Assembly (NCBI GenBank): GCA_964630225.1
Contig: CAZVUK010000002.1
Span: 1 to 59,504 of the forward strand
Length of the DNA: 59,504 bases
Source: CAYZRY01 sp964630225
GTDB taxonomy: Bacteria; Bacillota_I; Bacilli_A; RF39; UBA660
Reading direction: 5' to 3'
Every line of letters begins with the position of its first letter. The first letter of the stretch is position 1. Of the stretch, positions 25,745-32,527 are shown piece after piece. Made by a program: the position numbers and the translations under genes. The notes beneath the pieces are model-generated. The model did no database searches, was not told where the DNA came from, and saw nothing but the letters and a program-made list of their open reading frames with translations.

Positions 25745-26368
25745 ATGAAAACAAGACATGCTGTATTATTTGTCTTGCTTATAATGATAATACTAGTAAC
25801 TAGTACAATTGCCATGAGTGATGATATGACTAAAGTAACGGCTAACATCAGCTCACGAAACATAAGAAGAGAGAGTGCTAAACTAACTCTTCCAAAAGAA
25901 AATAATAAAATCCTAGCAACTGTTGCTCTTAATAAAACTAAACGAGTTGTTGTGTTCAACAACATGACTCTAGCTGAACTTGGAGATAAACTAAACAGAT
26001 CGATGAATGGTCTTTTAGCTGGGCAAGGTCATTACTTTGCGGCAAAGAGTTTAGAGCTGGGAATAGATCCATATATGGCACTAGCGATATCCTTGCATGA
26101 AACCGGATGTGAATGGACATGCAGCTACTTAGCTAGAACGTGTTACAACATCGGTGGGCAAAAAGGTTATCCTGGATGCGGTGGTGGTGGTGATTACAAG
26201 CGCTTTAACAGCCTAAAAGAGGGAATAGATGAATTTCTATACAATCTTCATGGAAACTACGTTAAAAGAGGTTTAACAACGCCTGAGCGTATCAACCCTG
26301 TCTATGCTGAAAATCCGTTATGGCATCAAAAAGTAAGACATTACATGGCAAAAATTGCTAGCAAGTAA
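25745..26368 (+). CDS. Exported glucosaminidase-domain (LytG/FlgJ-like) hydrolase
   Basis: 207 residues: signal anchor (about 4-25), a spacer, then a glucosaminidase domain from about residue 85. Its marks are KSLELGIDPYMALAISLHETG with the catalytic glutamate in HETG, the NIGGQKGYPGCGGGGDYKRFNSLKEGIDE stretch (quoted in part), and YVKRGLTTPERINPVYAENP. Such enzymes cut the glycan strand of peptidoglycan. Four cysteines in the active-site region (CEWTC, TC, GC) are unusual for a Bacillota autolysin and suggest disulfides. I start at ATG 25745 after GAGGTGG. Confidence 0.85.
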   Translation: MKTRHAVLFVLLIMIILVTSTIAMSDDMTKVTANISSRNIRRESAKLTLPKENNKILATVALNKTKRVVVFNNMTLAELGDKLNRSMNGLLAGQGHYFAAKSLELGIDPYMALAISLHETGCEWTCSYLARTCYNIGGQKGYPGCGGGGDYKRFNSLKEGIDEFLYNLHGNYVKRGLTTPERINPVYAENPLWHQKVRHYMAKIASK

Positions 26369-26389
26369 ATGTTCGTTAAATACTGTCTA

Positions 26390-26430
26390 AAAGAGAGTGA
26401 CCAAAAATGGTCAACTCTCTTTTTTCTCTT
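26390..26430 (+). terminator. Terminator after the glucosaminidase gene
   Basis: AAGAGAGT and GACC pair with GGTC and ACTCTCTT around AAAAAT, and six T follow. Confidence 0.85.
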
Positions 26431-26518
26431 GACACTTTTTCAATAACTAAAGCAAGTTTCTAAAAGCTTTATTTTACGGGCTTTTTAAAAATAAAAAACT
26501 TAAAAAATCAAAAATATG

Positions 26519-26568
26519 AAAAACTCAAAATTAATAAAAGTGCAAAAAACTCAAAAAAAATAAAAGTG
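26519..26568 (+). repeat. 24-bp imperfect direct repeat, 26-bp period
   Basis: Copies at 26519-26542 and 26545-26568 share AAAAACTCAAAA at the left and AATAAAAGTG at the right, with two mismatches in the middle (TT versus AA). A more degenerate third copy may begin near 26494. Confidence 0.65.
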
Positions 26569-26753
26569 AAAAAAATGACAAAATCCTTATATAGTATAGT
26601 TGTTAGTAAAAACAACAAAAATATAAAATCGACAAAAAAAGAAAAATACTTAAACTGTAAAGTTAGCAAAAGTTATTTTTCTCTAAAAACCATATGCAGC
26701 AAGGTTGTGCGTAAAAACACGAAAAAACAAGCTGTTTTTCTCACTTAAATCGA

Positions 26754-26783
26754 TTGACTTTAGGTCCTGATTTTTCATAAAAT
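26754..26783 (+). promoter_or_regulatory. nrdD promoter
   Basis: TTGACT (26754-26759), 18 bp, TAAAAT (26778-26783). The ribosome site GAGAGGA and the ATG at 26807 follow. Confidence 0.6.
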
Positions 26784-26806
26784 GATAATACAGAGAGGAA
26801 AATATT

Positions 26807-29113
26807 ATGGAGAGTGAAGAAAAATTAAAAACGCTAAATGTTATTAAGCGAAATGGCAAAAGAGTCGAGTTTAATGCACCTAAAATAGCGGTAGCAATCA
26901 AGAAGGGATTTGATAGTGTAAATAATGTTTCCTCCGAAGAGGGCGGTGTTAAATACACTGAAAAAGACGTTCAAAAAGTTTATCAGGCTGTACTTAAGAG
27001 AATTGATAGTGAATATGAAGCCGAAGATAGGATTAAAATAGAAAGCATTCAAAATCTTATCGAAGATGAATTAAAAAATAAAAATTATCAAGAAGTATAC
27101 GATTCTTTCTCAGCTTATAGGGAGCGCAGAAACCAGTCTCGTGAAATGTTCTTTGATGATAAGCGAAAACACAAGTTTTTAAAGACGATCGAAGATCTAG
27201 GTCTAAAGTCATCTAACGAAGATGATACTAAAAGAGAAAATGCTAACGTCGATGGCGATACAGCAATGGGAACTATGCTTCAATATGGTTCAACTATCTC
27301 TAAAGAGTTTGCCAAGACATATCTGATCAAGAAAAAATACAGTGAAGCTCATGATGAAGGATATATACACATTCACGATATGGATTTTTACCCGATGGGA
27401 ACGACAACGTGTACACAAATTGATTTAGATAAACTATTTAAAAATGGTTTTTCGACAGGACACGGACATCTTAGAGAACCAAATGACATTATGTCATACT
27501 CGGCTTTAGCTGCAATAGCTATTCAAGCAAATCAAAATGATCAACATGGTGGACAAAGTATCCCTGCTTTTGATTATTACATGGCTCCTGGAGTCTTAAA
27601 AACCTATCGCAAGCAATTAAAACAAACATTAGCTGATATGATGGACTACGCAGGTTTTGCAACATTCATCAATATGGATACCGTTGCTAAAGAAATAGAT
27701 AAATTGGATTCTATCGATCACAATATTTCAGTATTCGATAGATTTATGAAAGATAATGAACAGTTACTTAGACTCTTTACCATGTCAACGATAAAAGCAA
27801 GAGCTAAGACAAATCGTATTACTTACCAGGCAATGGAAGCTTTTGTTCATAATTTAAATACGATGCATTCGCGTGCCGGAGCACAAGTCCCATTTTCTTC
27901 GATTAACCTTGGGACCGATACGACTCCAGAAGGAAGGATGGTTATAACAAACTTTCTAAAGGCTGTTGATTCAGGACTAGGTCTAGGAGAAACACCAATA
28001 TTCCCAATTTCAATATTCAAAGTTAAAGAAGGAATAAACTATAATAAAGAAGACCCTAACTATGATTTATTTAGACAGGCGTGCGCCGTTTCAGCAAAAA
28101 GACTATTCCCCAACTTCTCATTCCTTGATGCGCCGTTTAACAAAGCAGCGTACAAAGGAACTTATCAAACAGAAGTAGGATATATGGGATGCCGCACGAG
28201 AGTTCTAGCGAACGTTATCGACGAAGATAAAGCGGTAACACCAGGACGAGGTAATTTATCGTTTTCAACTATTAACTTACCTAGGCTTGGTCTTAAACAC
28301 GGTATTGTTCAAGGTGAGACGAAAGCCAATATGAAAGAGTTCTACAAAGAACTCGAAGAGGTTATGGAACTAGTCAAAGATCAGTTACTTGATCGCTTTG
28401 AGCATCAATGTAGCAAGAAAAGTTATAACTTCCCTTTCTTACTAGGACAGGGGTTATGGATAGACGCTGAAAAACTCAAAGCCGGAGATCGCATTAGAAA
28501 GGTTCTTAAAAACGGAACTTTAAGTATCGGTTTCATCGGTCTAGCTGAGTGTTTGAAAGCACTAACTGGAAAACACCACGCTGAAAGTGAAGAATCACAA
28601 AAGCTTGGACTTGAAATAATAAGTTTCATGCGTAAAAAGTGTGACGAGTTTGCCAAAGAGTACAATCTTAACTTTACTTGCCTAGCAACCCCAGCCGAAG
28701 GGCTATCGGGAAGATTTACCGGCATAGATAAAGCTATCTATGGAAAGATTAAAGGAATAACTGACAGAGATTATTATACTAACTCATTTCATGTACCGGT
28801 TTACTATCCGACCACGATTAAAAACAAAATAAATTTAGAAGCACCATATCATGCATTTACTAATGCAGGACACATAAGCTATATTGAGCTCGATGGTGAT
28901 ACCACCGAAAATCTTGATGCCTTTGAAAAGGTTGTCAGAATTATGAAGGAATCAGGCATTGGTTATGGAGCAATAAATCACCCGGTCGATAGAGATCCGG
29001 TCTGTGGATACATCGGAGTCATTAAAGATGTATGTCCAGGTTGTGGCCGTAAAGAAGGAGAGGGAGTAAGTATGGAACGGCTCTCTACTCGAGGAAGATC
29101 TTGTGGAATGTAA
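26807..29113 (+). CDS. nrdD: Anaerobic ribonucleoside-triphosphate reductase, main part
   Basis: 768 residues of class III ribonucleotide reductase. An ATP-cone occupies about residues 7-100 (VIKRNGKRVEFNAPKIAVAI). The catalytic barrel includes HIHDMDFYPMGTTTCTQIDL, QIPFSS-like AQVPFSSINLGTD and TPGRGNLSFSTINLPRLGL. The C-terminal zinc-site cysteines are in PVCGYIGVIKDVCPGCGRK. It then ends in EGVSMERLSTRGRSCGM and lacks the glycyl-radical RxxGY motif that should follow. That motif is on the next small gene. The two parts share a 12-bp repeat exactly 135 bp apart. Confidence 0.93.
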   Translation: MESEEKLKTLNVIKRNGKRVEFNAPKIAVAIKKGFDSVNNVSSEEGGVKYTEKDVQKVYQAVLKRIDSEYEAEDRIKIESIQNLIEDELKNKNYQEVYDSFSAYRERRNQSREMFFDDKRKHKFLKTIEDLGLKSSNEDDTKRENANVDGDTAMGTMLQYGSTISKEFAKTYLIKKKYSEAHDEGYIHIHDMDFYPMGTTTCTQIDLDKLFKNGFSTGHGHLREPNDIMSYSALAAIAIQANQNDQHGGQSIPAFDYYMAPGVLKTYRKQLKQTLADMMDYAGFATFINMDTVAKEIDKLDSIDHNISVFDRFMKDNEQLLRLFTMSTIKARAKTNRITYQAMEAFVHNLNTMHSRAGAQVPFSSINLGTDTTPEGRMVITNFLKAVDSGLGLGETPIFPISIFKVKEGINYNKEDPNYDLFRQACAVSAKRLFPNFSFLDAPFNKAAYKGTYQTEVGYMGCRTRVLANVIDEDKAVTPGRGNLSFSTINLPRLGLKHGIVQGETKANMKEFYKELEEVMELVKDQLLDRFEHQCSKKSYNFPFLLGQGLWIDAEKLKAGDRIRKVLKNGTLSIGFIGLAECLKALTGKHHAESEESQKLGLEIISFMRKKCDEFAKEYNLNFTCLATPAEGLSGRFTGIDKAIYGKIKGITDRDYYTNSFHVPVYYPTTIKNKINLEAPYHAFTNAGHISYIELDGDTTENLDAFEKVVRIMKESGIGYGAINHPVDRDPVCGYIGVIKDVCPGCGRKEGEGVSMERLSTRGRSCGM

Positions 29114-29152
29114 TTAAATATTTGTAATAATATAAAGAAGGAGAGGATTATT

Positions 29153-29329
29153 ATGAAAACAGAAAAAGATGTAAAAAGCGCAAAAATGGTTGGAGAGGGA
29201 GTAGGTTTCGAAAGAATCCGTAGAATTACTGGATATCTAGTTGGAACAGTCGATCGCTTCAACAACGGAAAAAAAGCTGAAGAGCATGATCGTGTTAAAC
29301 ATTCTGGCATTAACGACATATATCTATAA
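29153..29329 (+). CDS. Detached glycyl-radical domain of NrdD
   Basis: 58 residues with an AAGAAGGAGAGG ribosome site and its own ATG. It contains EGVGFERIRRITGYLVGTVD, in which RRITGY with Gly 27 is the glycyl-radical motif normally at the extreme C-terminus of NrdD, then RFNNGKKAEEHDRVKH. The main NrdD ORF stops 40 bp upstream without this motif. The small protein must presumably dock on NrdD and be activated by NrdG, whose start codon overlaps this gene's stop by one base. This resembles in principle the spare-part protein YfiD of pyruvate formate-lyase. Confidence 0.85.
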   Translation: MKTEKDVKSAKMVGEGVGFERIRRITGYLVGTVDRFNNGKKAEEHDRVKHSGINDIYL

Positions 29330-29883
29330 TGAAAATTAGATTATCTGGTCCTATGACAAAGGACAGTATAGTCGATGGTGAAGGACTTAGGGCAGTGGTG
29401 TGGACGCAAGGATGTCCGCATAACTGCCCTTCTTGTCATAATCCTAGCACTCATAGCTATACTGCTGGAGAAATGATTGATATCTCTGCTATAAAACGAG
29501 AAATAGATACACTAGAAGGTCACGATGGAATAACATTATCTGGTGGCGACCCTTTAGAGCAAGTCGAAGCTTGCCTTGAAATAGCTAAGTATAGTCATAA
29601 AAAGGGACTAAATGTCTGGTGCTACACAGGTTATCGATACGAAGAGCTAATGCACATGGCCAAAGAAAAACCAGTCATCATCGATTTTCTCAAGGAAATT
29701 GATAGACTGATAGATGGTAGATTCTTAATAGCTCTAAAAAGTTTTGAAGCACCTTTTAGAGGATCGAGAAACCAAAGAATTATTGATGTAGCTGCTTCCC
29801 TAGCAGCAGGTGTAGTTATCGAAGATGAAAAGTATATGCTCAAGGATGATGCTAAACACGATAGTGAGAAAGTTTACATTTAA
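29329..29883 (+). CDS. nrdG: Anaerobic ribonucleotide reductase activating protein
   Basis: 184-residue radical SAM activase that installs the glycyl radical on NrdD. The iron-sulfur motif is TQGCPHNCPSCHNPSTH (CX3CX2C), followed by the SAM-binding GITLSGGDPLEQ and the closing FRGSRNQRIIDV. Length and order match NrdG. It is translationally coupled to the small glycyl-radical gene by an ATG/TAA overlap, which supports that small gene being its substrate. Confidence 0.96.
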   Translation: MKIRLSGPMTKDSIVDGEGLRAVVWTQGCPHNCPSCHNPSTHSYTAGEMIDISAIKREIDTLEGHDGITLSGGDPLEQVEACLEIAKYSHKKGLNVWCYTGYRYEELMHMAKEKPVIIDFLKEIDRLIDGRFLIALKSFEAPFRGSRNQRIIDVAASLAAGVVIEDEKYMLKDDAKHDSEKVYI

Positions 29884-29907
29884 AAAGGTGATAACACCTT
29901 TTTTTGC
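29882..29907 (+). terminator. nrdG terminator
   Basis: AAAAAGGTG pairs with CACCTTTTT around ATAA directly after the stop codon, followed by T. Confidence 0.85.
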
Positions 29908-29911
29908 ATTA

Positions 29912-29941
29912 AAAAAAAGGTATCGTACAATACCTTTTTTT
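29912..29941. terminator. Second, bidirectional terminator between nrdG and the NPKTG gene
   Basis: AAAAAAAGGTAT pairs with ATACCTTTTTTT around CGTACA. The A and T tracts let it serve the convergent minus-strand gene as well. Confidence 0.8.
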
Positions 29942-29946
29942 CTGAA

Positions 29947-30630
29947 TTAAATATATCTTTTCTTACGACTTACCATAAGTGCTGTAGCAGTAATTGCTGT
30001 GCTGACACCACCTAGGACGTAAGGGTTAGCGATACCAGTTTTTGGATTTGGTGTTGTTACAGGTGTTGGAGTAGGTGCTTCACAAACTTCTGGATCTTTT
30101 AATTCTTGTAATTTATAACCGTCATAAATTGTAGATTCTACAGTTAATCTGAAGAAAACAAGTGTATAAGTTGTTGTTTGCTCACAATCAATCCAGTTAA
30201 GACTGTCTTTTGTAATTGTAAAATATTGATTTGGTATTGTAACTAAGTTATCACATTCTGCGGCGATAACAGCTTCTAACGCTTTTTTAACTGCATCAAT
30301 TTCTTCTGTAGTAGCGGTAGAATCATCCTTAATTGCTTCATATGCTTCTTCAGCTGCTTTGATTTCATCAAATTTAGCTTTTGTTAAAGCCACAACTTCG
30401 TATTGTCGTATAACATCTTCCGGTGCAACGCCGACCATATCAATCCCTTCTATTTCAGGTGTTCCTTCAATGTCTTTAGCTGCTAAGAATTCTAATTGCT
30501 TATCTACTACCAACTCTGGAACAACAATATATTCATGCAAATTGACATTTGGCACAGCTTTTACTATAAATGTTCCTCCAAAGAATAATCCGATAGCAAA
30601 TAAAGTCGCTAATATTTTTTTCCCTTTCAT
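29947..30630 (-). CDS. Sortase-anchored surface protein with NPKTG sorting signal
   Basis: 227 residues: signal peptide (about 1-24, ending near VKAVPN), a mature region with an Ala/Glu-rich helical segment and three cysteines, a short Thr/Pro linker (EAPTPTPVTTPNPKTG), then a C-terminal helix and KKRYI. NPKTG-helix-positive tail is the layout of a sortase substrate and is close to the NPQTN-type signal of class B enzymes. A sortase gene lies directly divergent. I start at ATG 30630 because AGGAGG precedes it and the signal peptide begins there; longer readings run back into a tandem repeat. Confidence 0.8.
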   Translation of the reverse strand: MKGKKILATLFAIGLFFGGTFIVKAVPNVNLHEYIVVPELVVDKQLEFLAAKDIEGTPEIEGIDMVGVAPEDVIRQYEVVALTKAKFDEIKAAEEAYEAIKDDSTATTEEIDAVKKALEAVIAAECDNLVTIPNQYFTITKDSLNWIDCEQTTTYTLVFFRLTVESTIYDGYKLQELKDPEVCEAPTPTPVTTPNPKTGIANPYVLGGVSTAITATALMVSRKKRYI

Positions 30631-30645
30631 TTCTATTCTCCTCCT

Positions 30646-30681
30646 ATAAGTAAAGTCTAACACATAAGTAAAGTCTAACAC
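30646..30681. repeat. 18-bp perfect tandem duplication upstream of the NPKTG gene
   Basis: ATAAGTAAAGTCTAACAC occurs twice back to back (30646-30663 and 30664-30681), abutting the ribosome site of the minus-strand gene. It may be an operator pair or a replication-slippage product. Confidence 0.85.
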
Positions 30682-30789
30682 ACCAATTTACACAAGTGAA
30701 AGTAAAAAAGCAAAAGTTTCTGTAAATAGACACTTCACTTGACAGCCGGTGCAAACACAAATAAATGTTTAAGTTTCAAAAGAATTATG

Positions 30790-30809
30790 CTATTCTATAT
30801 ATAGAATAG
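30790..30809. promoter_or_regulatory. 20-bp perfect palindrome before the sortase gene
   Basis: CTATTCTATA followed immediately by its reverse complement, nine bases before the sortase ATG and overlapping the edge of its AGGAG ribosome site. It could be a dimeric repressor operator or an RNA hairpin that hides the ribosome site. Confidence 0.65.
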
Positions 30810-30818
30810 GAGTACTAT

Positions 30819-32450
30819 ATGTCAAAGATATCGATAATAACATATGATAAAAAGCTTATATTTGATACAGTAAACTTTATCGAAGAAAAAGTTAATTTAA
30901 ATAACACTAATGTTATCGATGTCGAAACTATGTATTTTAGCGATATATATATTGCTAAAAACATGTACACTATGACTAGTTTTTTAAATCTGATTGTTGC
31001 TAAAAAGAATATAAAAGAACTTGTCATAAAGAAAATAAATATAGCTCCACTAGTTCTTAAATTGACAAAAGATATCCCGATACTAAGTAAAGTAACTATC
31101 GAAGAAGATGTAAACATTAACTATGAAACATACGAGGCTTTAACCTTAGCTGAACATCTTAAAGAAGTCGAATGTTTTTCGATGCCTCCGTTTATGTTTG
31201 ATAGTTTAGATCACAAATATAATAAAACCATAAAGCTACGTCAAAAAGAGATGTTCTACAGTCCCTTTATGAAGGTTAATAAATTAGAAAGCTTCGATGA
31301 AATATATTATTGTCGTAAGATAATCATCGCTGAAAAACCAAGTAGCACAGATCTCGAAGACATAGCATCATTTTTTAGAATCAATAATAGAATAAGATTG
31401 ATAGAGTTTCACTATTACGATTACAATCTAGTAACGACTATTATCGCTTATTTGAACAGAAATAATGCTCAAAACGTTTTGATTAAAATTAAACATATTG
31501 AAAATGAGAATGTTATCTCGCTTGTAAATCAGTTAGAAAAAAGCCATGCTCGGTATTTTAAGAACAACAAAGTCAGAATTAAAATTGATTACAAGAATGA
31601 ACACAAAAGCAAATACTTCTTAAAACAGTTTAATCTTAGTTTATTTAGAGCGATACTAATTATTGCAATAGTTATTATTTTACTTTTACTAAGCGTATTT
31701 AATTACAAGGAAAGACAGGATGCCAAAGCTAGCAAAAAAATAGACCAAGTAACTCAAGGAATTGGTGATGAAATGAGTGGTATTCAAGCAGCTATCGATA
31801 GCGAAATGGATGCCCAGGAAGCAATCATGGCCGCTGAAGCTAGTGGTACTGAACTTCCACACGATGCTTCTTATGATATTTATTTTCAAAAACTTGAAAA
31901 AGTTTGGGATAGCTTAATAAGTAAAAACGAAGACACGGTAGGCTGGCTAAAAGTAAATGGCAGTAAAGTTGATTACCCGGTCGTACAGGCCAAAGATAAT
32001 ATCTATTATCTAAACCGCAACTTTTACAAAAAAAGAAATATCTATGGTTGGATATTTATGGATTATCGTAACAAAAAAGCTAAGATGGATCAAAATACTA
32101 TTATATATGGTCATAGAACTAACAACGGCATTATGTTTGGTACACTTAAAAATGTGTTAAAGAAATCGTGGTACACAAATCCTGCTAATCAGGTGATAAG
32201 TTTCAATACGACAGCTGAAACTCATAACTGGAAAATATTTTCTATTTATACAATCGGTGCAACCGATGATTATTTATACAATAATTTTTATAACGATAAT
32301 CAAAGAGTCGATTTTTTCAACAAACTTAGAAATCGCAGTATTCATAACTTTGCAGTCGAAGTCGGAGCTAAAGATAAAATTCTCACTTTGTCTACATGTT
32401 ATGAGGGAGCAGAAAAACGATTAGTCATCCACGCAAAGATGATTGACTGA
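30819..32450 (+). CDS. Class B-like sortase with a large cytoplasmic N-terminal region
   Basis: 543 residues. About 270 N-terminal residues with no signal peptide come first, then one helix (about 274-293), a charged linker, and a sortase domain from about residue 355. The sortase shows VGWLKVNGSKVDYPVVQ, INNYGHR-type TIIYGHRTNNGIMFGTL (His) and the catalytic cysteine in LTLSTCYEGAEKRLVIHAK (TLSTC, class B style). The N-terminal part has repeated I/L-rich strand-helix units but no family I know. A 270-residue cytoplasmic extension is not typical of sortases. The adjacent NPKTG protein is the likely substrate. Confidence 0.85.
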   Translation: MSKISIITYDKKLIFDTVNFIEEKVNLNNTNVIDVETMYFSDIYIAKNMYTMTSFLNLIVAKKNIKELVIKKINIAPLVLKLTKDIPILSKVTIEEDVNINYETYEALTLAEHLKEVECFSMPPFMFDSLDHKYNKTIKLRQKEMFYSPFMKVNKLESFDEIYYCRKIIIAEKPSSTDLEDIASFFRINNRIRLIEFHYYDYNLVTTIIAYLNRNNAQNVLIKIKHIENENVISLVNQLEKSHARYFKNNKVRIKIDYKNEHKSKYFLKQFNLSLFRAILIIAIVIILLLLSVFNYKERQDAKASKKIDQVTQGIGDEMSGIQAAIDSEMDAQEAIMAAEASGTELPHDASYDIYFQKLEKVWDSLISKNEDTVGWLKVNGSKVDYPVVQAKDNIYYLNRNFYKKRNIYGWIFMDYRNKKAKMDQNTIIYGHRTNNGIMFGTLKNVLKKSWYTNPANQVISFNTTAETHNWKIFSIYTIGATDDYLYNNFYNDNQRVDFFNKLRNRSIHNFAVEVGAKDKILTLSTCYEGAEKRLVIHAKMID

Positions 32451-32451
32451 T

Positions 32452-32480
32452 AAAAAAAGATAGCTTTTAGCTATCTTTTT
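32452..32480 (+). terminator. Sortase terminator
   Basis: AAAAAGATAGCT pairs with AGCTATCTTTTT around TTT. Confidence 0.88.
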
Positions 32481-32527
32481 GTTGCTCTAATTTAACCAAT
32501 AAGCTAAACTAAAGCCAGGAGGAATTT

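Larger units (their letters stand above)
26431..26806 (+). other. AT-rich intergenic leader upstream of nrdD
   Basis: 376 bases without a convincing gene. The first half is dominated by A tracts on the plus strand, several at roughly helical spacing, and contains a 24-bp direct repeat. A 60-codon open stretch at 26566-26748 is lysine/serine-rich and lacks a ribosome site, so I do not call it. The distal end holds the nrdD promoter. I see no NrdR box or known riboswitch. Confidence 0.6.

Noticed and set aside
26566..26748. 60-codon lysine-rich open stretch before nrdD
   Set aside because: No ribosome site, low-complexity composition from A-rich DNA, and no resemblance to a protein family.
26431..26806. 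Riboswitch or 6S-like RNA in the nrdD leader
   Set aside because: No known conserved core could be matched; the region is mostly A tracts with only weak hairpins.
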